Positions 7,570-14,363 of a stretch of 22,354 nt of DNA are shown here, piece by piece; within the stretch, counting starts at the first letter, position 1; each line of letters opens with the position of its first letter. Below the pieces are notes generated by a model. It did not search any database. It worked only from the letters and a program-made list of their open reading frames with translations, and had not been told where the DNA came from. A program made the translations under genes and the position numbers. The stretch is taken from NCBI GenBank assembly GCA_035390885.1, contig DAOOUW010000035.1, forward strand, positions 1-22,354, in the 5' to 3' direction. The stretch is from JAOAFT01 sp035390885 (GTDB taxonomy: Bacteria > Bacteroidota > Ignavibacteria > UBA10030).

Positions 7570-8082
7570 GCACTTCGTATTGTCCTTGTTATTCCAATTA
7601 CGATTTGCCTTGTTTCTGAATTTCCTTACCATCGGTACTATGCCGCTGGTTTAGTACTTCTTGCAATAGCCACAGATTTTTTTGATGGATACCTTGCTCG
7701 TCGATTCCATCAGGTGAGCGAATTAGGAAAAATACTTGACCCGCTTGCTGACAAAATAGCGATTGGATTTATTGCAATTGTGCTGGTCGTGCTTGGCGAT
7801 GTTCCATTGTGGTATGTGATTTTAGTAATTGTACGAGATGTTCTCATTTTACTGGGTGCCTATTCAATTAAGCGCAGGAAAGGAATTGTACCGCAATCTA
7901 ATTTACCGGGAAAGATTGCGTTCACGCTCATTGCAGCAGTATTTTTCTTCTGTACATTAAAAATACAAAAGCTATCGTGGCTGACAAATGGGCTTCTCTG
8001 GTTGAGCGTTATCATGATGGTAGTTTCTCTTCTTTTTTATGCGCAAAGATTATTTGTGGGAAGAAATTTTCATAATCAATAG
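7570..8082 (+). CDS. pgsA: CDP-alcohol phosphatidyltransferase (PgsA-like), 5' end in gap
   Basis: This integral membrane enzyme transfers a phosphatidyl group from CDP-diacylglycerol to an alcohol. PgsA makes phosphatidylglycerol phosphate. The 170 visible residues contain the full CDP-alcohol phosphotransferase signature D-x2-DG-x2-AR-x8-G-x3-D-x3-D, seen as DFFDGYLARRFHQVSELG followed by KILDPLAD. About five hydrophobic helices surround it. The family is usually about 175-190 residues, so only some 5-20 N-terminal residues are lost in the gap. PgsA is the most likely member on length and because it is the usual single small enzyme of this type. Phosphatidylserine synthase or cardiolipin synthase of the same family cannot be fully excluded. 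ftsY begins 11 bases downstream, suggesting an operon. Confidence 0.82.
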   Translation, partial: ALRIVLVIPITICLVSEFPYHRYYAAGLVLLAIATDFFDGYLARRFHQVSELGKILDPLADKIAIGFIAIVLVVLGDVPLWYVILVIVRDVLILLGAYSIKRRKGIVPQSNLPGKIAFTLIAAVFFFCTLKIQKLSWLTNGLLWLSVIMMVVSLLFYAQRLFVGRNFHNQ

Positions 8083-8093
8083 AAATTAATGTT

Positions 8094-9047
8094 ATGGGAT
8101 TTTTTGAAAAAGTATCGAAATTTTCGTCTGGATTGAACAAAACACGTTCAGCGATTGTTCAGCGTATTCAAACAATTGTTAGCAAAAAGACGAAGATCGA
8201 TGATGAGGTACTCGAACAAGTTGAACAAGCGTTGCTCGAAGCAGATGTTGGCGCTGAAACAACGAGTATAATTCTGGAGAACATTCGTCAACGTGTAAAG
8301 ATGGAGGGGTATGACGATACTGATTCTTTACTTTCATTAATCAAGGACGAAGTCTCAATGATATTACAGCTTGATGCGCCTGTTCCAGCGTCGCTGAGTG
8401 AAATTCCAGTAGAGCAAAAGCCGTATGTCATCATGGTTGTTGGAGTCAATGGTTCTGGAAAAACAACGACGATTGGAAAATTAGCATATCAATATCGTCA
8501 AGATGGATATCGCGTTATTATTGGAGCAGCAGATACATTCCGTGCCGCGGCAAATGAGCAATTAGAAATTTGGGCAAAGCGCGCTGGAGTAGAAGTGATT
8601 AAACAAAAACAAGGGAGCGATCCAGCGGCGGTAGCTCACGATGCTCTAAGTTCTGCGATCTCTAAAAAAGCAGATGTTGTTATTATTGATACTGCAGGCA
8701 GACTTCACACGAATGCTTCTTTAATAGAAGAATTAAAAAAGATAAAACGCGTTCTTGGAAAAAAGCTCGAAGGAGCTCCTCACGAAGTCCTTCTTGTGCT
8801 CGATGCTACTACTGGTCAAAATGGTCTTCAACAACTCAAGGTATTCAATGACGCAGTACAGGTTACAGGAATTGTGTTGACGAAACTTGATGGAACGGCA
8901 AAGGGAGGAATTGTTCTGGCAATAGCGCATCAACGAGCTGTTCCAGTGAAGTTTATTGGAATTGGCGAAGGAATTGACGATCTTCAGCTATTCGATCGTG
9001 AAGCATTTGTGGAAGCATTGTTCGAGGGAACGAAATACTCAGCGTAG
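8094..9047 (+). CDS. ftsY: Signal recognition particle receptor FtsY
   Basis: FtsY is the SRP receptor GTPase that docks ribosome-nascent-chain complexes carrying SRP at the inner membrane. The 317-residue protein has the helical N domain (about residues 1-100, including LEQVEQALLEADVG) followed by the G domain: GVNGSGKTTT (117-126, P-loop), DTFRAAANEQL, DTAGRLHTN (from Asp199), TKLDGTAKGG (263-272) and the closing IGIGEGIDDLQLFD. DTFRAAA rather than the DTYRPAA of Ffh, and KFIGIGE near the end, identify FtsY over Ffh. It lacks the long acidic A domain of the E. coli protein, as in many bacteria; a short basic-amphipathic N-terminus (GFFEKVSKFSSGL) probably contacts lipid. It lies between pgsA and mutL with short spacers. 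Confidence 0.96.
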   Translation: MGFFEKVSKFSSGLNKTRSAIVQRIQTIVSKKTKIDDEVLEQVEQALLEADVGAETTSIILENIRQRVKMEGYDDTDSLLSLIKDEVSMILQLDAPVPASLSEIPVEQKPYVIMVVGVNGSGKTTTIGKLAYQYRQDGYRVIIGAADTFRAAANEQLEIWAKRAGVEVIKQKQGSDPAAVAHDALSSAISKKADVVIIDTAGRLHTNASLIEELKKIKRVLGKKLEGAPHEVLLVLDATTGQNGLQQLKVFNDAVQVTGIVLTKLDGTAKGGIVLAIAHQRAVPVKFIGIGEGIDDLQLFDREAFVEALFEGTKYSA

Positions 9048-9077
9048 CGGTTTAGATATAATTAGAAACAGAGAACG

Positions 9078-10937
9078 ATGACAAGAAAAATTAACATCCT
9101 ATCTCCCGATTTAGCGAATAAAATTGCCGCTGGCGAAGTAGTGCAAAGGCCTGCATCGGTAGTGAAGGAATTAGTTGAAAATTCGATTGATGCTGGCGCA
9201 ACCAAAATATCTGTCATCGTCAAAGATGCAGGGAAAGCGCTCATTCAGGTGATTGATAATGGGGAAGGAATGTCGGAAGAAGATGCGGCAATGGCATTTA
9301 GACGGCATGCTACATCGAAAATTCATTCCGTTGCTGATCTTGAACAAATTTGTTCGTTAGGATTTCGCGGTGAAGCTCTTGCCTCTATTGCTGCAGTCTC
9401 GCAAGTCGAAATGAAAACACGTCAGGCGAGCGATGATGTTGGTACGCTTCTTCGTATCGAGGGAGATGAAATTAAGGAGCGGAGTAAAACAGCGTGTGAA
9501 CAGGGAACATCAATCGTAGTGAAAAATATTTTTTTTAATACTCCAGCGCGTCGGAATTTTCTCAAGACTCGACAAACAGAGTTAAAGAATATCACTGATG
9601 TCGTTGTACGGTATGCAATTGCCTATCCTGCAATTGAATGGAAATATGTAAGCGATGATGAGGTCTTGCTCGATTTGAAGAAGAAACAATTAGAGGATCG
9701 TATCCTTGATCTCTTTGGAAAGAAGCAATTCGAATCGTTGATCGAGATGAAAGAAGAACTCGAGATCCTTTCGATCTCGGGTTTCCTTGGTAAACCGGAT
9801 TTTGCGCGGAAGGGTCGCGCAGAGCAGTATGTTTTTCTCAATGGGCGATTTATCTTCAGCAAACTCGTTAACCACGCTGCTTTTCAGGCGTATGAGCATC
9901 TGCTTCAAACCGGGTCGTATCCTTTCTTCATTTTATTTTTAACAATCGATCCAAAGAAAATAGATGTTAACGTCCATCCATCGAAGCAAGAAGTAAAATT
10001 CGAAAATGAGTCCAATGTGTATCAAGTTGTACTTTCGGCAGTACGACGAGCTCTGGCAACGCACGATATTATTCCATCGGTAACGTTGCAGGAAGGTACT
10101 GCTACACAATCTTTCGATGATACGCTGCGATTATCGCCGCAGGCATGGAATGCAAATCAATTTCAATCGGCGACAGCGCCGATTTTTACTATTCCAAAAG
10201 AGGATAGAAATTCAGTGCAGCGAGGCGCCGGCGGGACAATCATTGGCATTGAAGAAGATCAATCCCAGAATACATTATTTCCACGAAAGCACGGTGAATA
10301 CTCTGCACAATCTCTCACTGCTTCGATCAATCAACGACTTCTTGCCCATACCGAAACTGAAGAGCAGGAGGGAAGGGCGATCTGGCAAATCCATAACAAA
10401 TATATTATCTCGCAAATCAAAAGCGGAATTATGATTGTTGACCAGCACGTTGCTCACGAACGCATTCTCTACGAGCGGGTGCTCAATAATTTCCAAAATA
10501 GTCTTCCTGCCACGCAGCAGCTTCTTTTTCCGGAGACCATTGAACTTCATCCTTCCGATTATTCCTTGGTAAAAGAATTACAGCAGTACCTCGAGCAAGT
10601 TGGATTTGCTTTGAAGTTGTTTGGAAAGAATACGGTTGTGCTCGAAGGAATTCCCGCCGATGTTCGTATTGGGAACGAACGAAAAATTTTACAGGATGTT
10701 TTGGATGAATATAAAGTGAACGAACATGGTGGGTTACTCGACATTCGGGACAATCTGGCAAAATCATTTGCATGTAAAGCTGCAATTAAAGCGGGAGATA
10801 AATTAACGACGTCAGAAATGATAATTCTGATCGATCAGCTCTTTGCAACGAAGATGCCTTTCGTGTGTCCTCACGGTCGTCCTATCATCATAAAAATTCC
10901 TTTAGAAGAATTAGACAAAAGATTCGGTAGGACATAA
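9078..10937 (+). CDS. mutL: DNA mismatch repair protein MutL with endonuclease motif
   Basis: MutL links mismatch recognition by MutS to strand incision. The 619-residue protein has the N-terminal GHKL ATPase: IAAGEVVQRPASVVKELVEN with Glu34/Asn35, DNGEGM, RHATSKI and GFRGEALASIA, then NTPARRNFL and the transducer domain with VNVHPSKQEV. A variable linker (about 330-430) precedes the C-terminal dimerisation domain. That domain has DQHVAHERILYE (455-466), a form of the DQHA-x2-E-x4-E endonuclease motif with Val at the fourth position, FACKAAIKAG, CPHGRP (597-602) and a terminal FGRT. These indicate a nicking MutL of the kind used by bacteria without MutH. It starts 30 bases after ftsY; the Shine-Dalgarno site is poor. 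Confidence 0.96.
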   Translation: MTRKINILSPDLANKIAAGEVVQRPASVVKELVENSIDAGATKISVIVKDAGKALIQVIDNGEGMSEEDAAMAFRRHATSKIHSVADLEQICSLGFRGEALASIAAVSQVEMKTRQASDDVGTLLRIEGDEIKERSKTACEQGTSIVVKNIFFNTPARRNFLKTRQTELKNITDVVVRYAIAYPAIEWKYVSDDEVLLDLKKKQLEDRILDLFGKKQFESLIEMKEELEILSISGFLGKPDFARKGRAEQYVFLNGRFIFSKLVNHAAFQAYEHLLQTGSYPFFILFLTIDPKKIDVNVHPSKQEVKFENESNVYQVVLSAVRRALATHDIIPSVTLQEGTATQSFDDTLRLSPQAWNANQFQSATAPIFTIPKEDRNSVQRGAGGTIIGIEEDQSQNTLFPRKHGEYSAQSLTASINQRLLAHTETEEQEGRAIWQIHNKYIISQIKSGIMIVDQHVAHERILYERVLNNFQNSLPATQQLLFPETIELHPSDYSLVKELQQYLEQVGFALKLFGKNTVVLEGIPADVRIGNERKILQDVLDEYKVNEHGGLLDIRDNLAKSFACKAAIKAGDKLTTSEMIILIDQLFATKMPFVCPHGRPIIIKIPLEELDKRFGRT

Positions 10938-10987
10938 AGAGAAATCGATGAAGGGAAGTGCACAATGGTGAAAGAGGAGAAAAGGAA

Positions 10988-11893
10988 GTGAAAAAAATAA
11001 AAGCGCTACTTCGGCTAATGCGTCCTGAACAATGGGCGAAGAATGTATTTCTTTTTGCGCCATTGATCTTTTCGAAGCATCTTCTAAATTTTTCGTATCT
11101 CTCAAAAGAAATTCAGGCGTTCATCGCTTTTTCACTTGTTTCGAGTTTTGTGTACTGCATCAATGATGTTGCGGATAGGAACGCCGATAAACTTCACCCT
11201 GTAAAGAAAAATAGACCTGTTGCCTCTGGCGCTGTTGGCGTTGGAGAAGCATTAGTTCTTGCTGGCGTTCTTCTACTTCTTGCTGCTTTTATAGCAACTC
11301 CGCTTGGCGAAGGATTTGTGTCGTGTGTTCTTATTTACCTTTTTCTTAATATCTGGTATTCATTCTCCCTCAAACGCGTTGTCCTGGTTGATGTGTTTGT
11401 TGTGGCTTCTGGATATATGCTGCGAATATTGGCGGGAGCGTATGCGATTGATGTCGAGATTTCGCAATGGTTGATACTCTGTACTTTATTTATTTCCCTC
11501 TTCCTTGCTATTTCGAAACGACGAGGCGAGTTACTCTTAAACAGCGAGCAAACATATCAATCCGGAAGAAGCGTTTTGAAATTGTATGATGTTGAATTTT
11601 TGGATCAGCTCCTTACCATTGTGGCGGCAGGCACCGTTATTTCCTATGCATTATATACAGTGGCGGAACGCACCATTAAAGTATTTGGAACCGAAAATCT
11701 AATCTTTACAACTGTTTTTGTGCTCTTTGGGATTTTTCGATATATTTTTCTCTTGCATACGAGAAAAACAGAAGATAATCCAACAAGATTGATTCTTAGC
11801 GATATTCCACTTCTGGTAAATATTGCTGCATGGTTTATCGTCTGTATTGTAATTATTTATTTTAACGATATACTTCTCTGGATAAAGCAATGA
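10988..11893 (+). CDS. UbiA-family decaprenyl-phosphate phosphoribosyltransferase-like
   Basis: This polytopic UbiA-superfamily prenyltransferase is most like the 5-phosphoribosyl-1-diphosphate:decaprenyl-phosphate transferases (Rv3806c type), which make lipid-linked phosphoribose for cell-envelope sugars. The protein opens with LLRLMRPEQWAKNVFLFAP, typical of this branch, and has the Mg-diphosphate motif NDVADRNADKLHP (Asn59, Asp60, Asp63, Asp67) with KKNRPVASG. The second Asp-rich region is less classical: DVFVVASGYMLRILAGAYA. About eight hydrophobic helices follow. I chose GTG 10988 because GAGGAG (10974-10979) sits eight bases upstream; an in-frame GTG at 10958 would add ten polar residues and lies in front of that site. 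The 301-residue length fits the family. Its stop overlaps the DUF362 start by ATGA, so the two are translationally coupled. The final glycan product is unknown. Confidence 0.8.
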   Translation: MKKIKALLRLMRPEQWAKNVFLFAPLIFSKHLLNFSYLSKEIQAFIAFSLVSSFVYCINDVADRNADKLHPVKKNRPVASGAVGVGEALVLAGVLLLLAAFIATPLGEGFVSCVLIYLFLNIWYSFSLKRVVLVDVFVVASGYMLRILAGAYAIDVEISQWLILCTLFISLFLAISKRRGELLLNSEQTYQSGRSVLKLYDVEFLDQLLTIVAAGTVISYALYTVAERTIKVFGTENLIFTTVFVLFGIFRYIFLLHTRKTEDNPTRLILSDIPLLVNIAAWFIVCIVIIYFNDILLWIKQ

Positions 11894-13035
11894 AATTTCC
11901 TGAACCAAAATCGCCAACGCCAATCAATGATTTTCCACCAATCGAACCGAAGGTGGTGGTTGTTCGAACTCATCCAAACACTGTGCTCGATGACATTCAA
12001 CGAGTGATGGAGCTTGCTGGATATCAGCATGCGTTGGCATCGGGAACGCCGACGATTCTTAAGGATAATATTTCCTGGCATTTTCCATTTCCAGGTGCAA
12101 ATACAACTCCATGGCAATTAGAGGGCACAATTCTTGCGCTTCGGAAAGCGAATTTTAATGATATTGTTTGTGTGCAAAATAAAACTGTTGTAACAGATGC
12201 TTTTAAGGGAGAAGACCTTAATAAGTATGTGCCGATTTTTAGGAAGTACGGAATTCCAGTGCTGTTCAATTTTAAATCGGAAGATATGAAATGGATTCCG
12301 TATACTCCGAAGCACTCGATGTTGGCGCTCGATCAGATTTTTGACCATGGAATTCATTTGCCGGATTATTTTATTGGGAAGAATGTCGTTCATTTGCCGA
12401 CAGTGAAGTGTCATATCTATACAACTACGACTGGAGCAATGAAGAACGCTTTCGGCGGACTTTTGAATACCTACAGGCACTATACTCACACATGGATCCA
12501 TGAAACGCTCGTTGATTTGTTGACGATTCAAAGAGAAATCCATCCGGGCATTTTTGCAGTGATGGATGGTACGACTGCGGGAAATGGTCCCGGTCCTCGT
12601 ACGATGATTCCCGTTGAAAAGAATATCATGCTTGCAAGCGCAGATCAGGTTGCGATCGATGCCGTTGCAGCACGATTGATGGGATTCGATCCAATGTCGA
12701 TTCCGTATATCAGATTGGCTCACGAACGAAACTTAGGATGCGGCGATCCACGTGATATAAAACTTGTCGGTGATGATATTTCCAATGAGCGATGGAATTT
12801 TACCGTTGGCGATAATGTTGCGAGTATGGCTGGAGATGTTTTATGGTTTGGTCCACTGAAACGTTTGCAGAGTTTCTTTTTCCGTACGTCTCTTGTTAAT
12901 ATTTTTATTTTTGCTTCTGAGTTCTATCACGATTACTATCATTGGCCCGTGAAGGACAGGAAAGTATTCGAACGATGGAAGAAGGAATCGCAATGGGGAC
13001 AACTCTTCGAACAATATCCTTCGTTAAAAAAATAG
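11890..13035 (+). CDS. DUF362-family protein
   Basis: A 381-residue protein matching the DUF362 pattern: VVVVRTHPNT, TILKDNISWHFPFPGANTTP, a central VVHLPTVKCHIYTTTTGAMKNAFG, then DGTTAGNGPGPRTM, ASADQVAIDAVAARLMGFDP and IPYIRLAHERNLGCGDP near the end. The family function is not established. Some members carry ferredoxin-like Cys clusters; none is seen here (the only visible Cys near the end is in GCGD). There is no signal peptide. The ATG overlaps the stop of the preceding transferase gene (ATGA), so it is expected to act with that enzyme. No terminator is visible after its stop, and the following 395 bases hold no obvious gene. Confidence 0.8.
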   Translation: MKFPEPKSPTPINDFPPIEPKVVVVRTHPNTVLDDIQRVMELAGYQHALASGTPTILKDNISWHFPFPGANTTPWQLEGTILALRKANFNDIVCVQNKTVVTDAFKGEDLNKYVPIFRKYGIPVLFNFKSEDMKWIPYTPKHSMLALDQIFDHGIHLPDYFIGKNVVHLPTVKCHIYTTTTGAMKNAFGGLLNTYRHYTHTWIHETLVDLLTIQREIHPGIFAVMDGTTAGNGPGPRTMIPVEKNIMLASADQVAIDAVAARLMGFDPMSIPYIRLAHERNLGCGDPRDIKLVGDDISNERWNFTVGDNVASMAGDVLWFGPLKRLQSFFFRTSLVNIFIFASEFYHDYYHWPVKDRKVFERWKKESQWGQLFEQYPSLKK

Positions 13036-13430
13036 AGTGCGGAAATTTCGAATTCATTAGTTGGATAAACTTTTGGTTCTTTTCTTTCAAGAGAAATGGA
13101 CGACACTTTGCTAAGTTGCATTTTTTCTCAACCTTGCAGAATAGTTATTATCTACGATGAGTTGCATAGCCTGCGTGAAAAATTTCCAAGCGGATTATAA
13201 CATTGAACATTAGAATTGACAATGTTATGGAAAGCGTGTACATTGCTCACGATGATTATGATGAAACTACAGGTGAATGTGATTTGATAAAATTGTTAGC
13301 TTGAACAAACTTTAATGTCAAAGCACATATAAACAACTCATTGCATACAGCACAAGGGTTTAGGTGTGAAAATGAAATATGAGGGAGTTCAGGTTGTTAA
13401 ATGCCATCGTGAAGAAACAGAACAATCGAA
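13036..13430. other. Intergenic region at left edge of the accessory island
   Basis: This stretch of 395 bases has no sizeable gene. It contains a 9-bp inverted repeat over a good promoter (13197-13244) and a 20-codon ORF coupled to the next gene (13372-13434). The first 160 bases show nothing I can name; no terminator follows the DUF362 gene and no att-like or transposon end is visible. Confidence 0.6.
13197..13244 (+). promoter_or_regulatory. Promoter with overlapping inverted repeat (operator-like)
   Basis: TTGACA (13216-13221), exactly 17 bases, then TACATT (13239-13244) form a strong sigma70-like promoter. A perfect 9-bp inverted repeat, ATAACATTG (13197-13205) and CAATGTTAT (13220-13228), overlaps the -35 box, with a 14-base spacer. 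This is the layout expected where a dimeric regulator blocks the promoter of the downstream pair. A start at about 13251 would give a leader of about 120 nt before the small ORF at 13372. No regulator gene lies nearby. Confidence 0.5.
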
Positions 13431-13434
13431 ATGA
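13372..13434 (+). CDS. Possible 20-residue leader peptide coupled to the membrane protein
   Basis: A short ORF begins at ATG 13372 and its TGA overlaps the next ATG (13431) as ATGA, the classic layout of translational coupling. The peptide is polar and charged, with no hydrophobic stretch and one Cys-His pair in its middle (VKCHREETE). I know no family for it. Upstream TTTAGG gives only a weak ribosome site. The main gene itself has only a weak GAAGAAA upstream, which makes coupled translation from this ORF plausible. It may still be chance. Confidence 0.3.
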   Translation: MKYEGVQVVKCHREETEQSK

Positions 13435-14237
13435 GTATACTCGAGTCAAAAATTATTGATCTTATAATTGCTATTGTTGCAGGGGTTATACTTACTTACC
13501 TCTTCAATGTAAGGATTAGGACCTCAGTAAATCGGCAAGCCAAATGGATTTGGCTTCATATCAGTTTGTTCTTCAGCAAATACCGGATGTGGATTTTGTT
13601 CGTTTTTCTTACTTGTATTGCTATTTTAGTCTATCTTTTGCTACATATTTGGTGGATATTCCTTTTAGCTTACGCTATCTGGACTACCCTTTTTATAGTA
13701 CTAGAAGAGAAAGCTGAAGTTGCTTCACCTGTTTTTTCCTGTGTTATTGATGGGCACCAAGATGAAAATGATTTCAGAGGGCTAAAACTCATACAATACG
13801 AAGATGGTAAAGTCAAAGAAGATATGCAAAGTGGTTTACTATGTCGAAGGACTGATAATATAAATGGTTATCACTACTTTTACCTTGCTATAAATCCAGA
13901 TCGAAAGAGTAGTCTTCGAAATAAAAGTGTTTTAATTTCTGTCGAGTACTTTGATCTTGACCAAGAGGCAAAAGGTAATGATAAGGGGAAAAGAGGCATA
14001 ACTCTTCAGTATGATGCAGTCGGAAATGGGCTTGACAATATTTTCCATAAAGGCGGTGAAGTTCTATTTACCAGCACACGATCTTGGAAGTTTGCTTCAT
14101 TTTGTGTAAATGATGGACTTTTTGAAAACCGCCAAAATGGTATTGGTGATTTTCGTTTTTCTTGTTTATATGCAAGTCTAAAAAGAGACTATGACCTCTA
14201 TATCAGGAGAGTCATTTTAGTACCAATTCAAGACTGA
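13431..14237 (+). CDS. Three-helix membrane protein with jelly-roll-like domain
   Basis: I do not recognise a named family. The 268-residue protein has a membrane part with helices at about residues 8-25, 53-71 and 74-91 (the last two form a hairpin), followed by a soluble domain of about 175 residues. That domain has the run of motifs seen in carbohydrate-binding-like jelly-roll modules of secreted enzymes: FYLAINPD, VLISVEYFD, GITLQYDAVGN, SWKFASFCVNDGLFENRQNG, then GDFRFSC and DLYIRRVILV. The resemblance is from memory of motif patterns, not a search. With three helices the soluble domain is on the opposite side of the membrane from the N-terminus. It lies 126 bases before the ATPase-TOPRIM gene on the same strand, so a sensor or effector role with that protein is plausible but unproven. 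Confidence 0.55.
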   Translation: MSILESKIIDLIIAIVAGVILTYLFNVRIRTSVNRQAKWIWLHISLFFSKYRMWILFVFLTCIAILVYLLLHIWWIFLLAYAIWTTLFIVLEEKAEVASPVFSCVIDGHQDENDFRGLKLIQYEDGKVKEDMQSGLLCRRTDNINGYHYFYLAINPDRKSSLRNKSVLISVEYFDLDQEAKGNDKGKRGITLQYDAVGNGLDNIFHKGGEVLFTSTRSWKFASFCVNDGLFENRQNGIGDFRFSCLYASLKRDYDLYIRRVILVPIQD

Positions 14238-14243
14238 TGGAAT

Positions 14244-14261
14244 ATCATTGATCACAATGAT
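14244..14261. promoter_or_regulatory. Short palindrome between the two island genes
   Basis: A perfect 7-bp inverted repeat, ATCATTG and CAATGAT, has a 4-base spacer ATCA, seven bases after the membrane-protein stop. No T-run follows, so it is not an intrinsic terminator. It shares the CATTG...CAATG arms of the repeat at 13197-13228, which may point to the same binding protein. Confidence 0.35.
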
Positions 14262-14363
14262 AGCTATTAACATAAATGCCAATGCTTTCACTTTTGTAAT
14301 GAATTATAGTGCCCTTTTTAGTCCTTTTGCCGTAATTTGTGGTCTTATTAGTAAAGGAGTTAT

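Noticed and set aside
12118..12723. Minus-strand ORF of 201 codons
   Set aside because: It lies fully antisense to the conserved core of the DUF362 gene and is rich in His, Ile and Arg as expected of a shadow frame.
13227..13304. 25-codon ORF in the island leader
   Set aside because: Its start overlaps the spacer and -10 box of the best promoter there, it has no ribosome site, and the acidic peptide matches no family I know.
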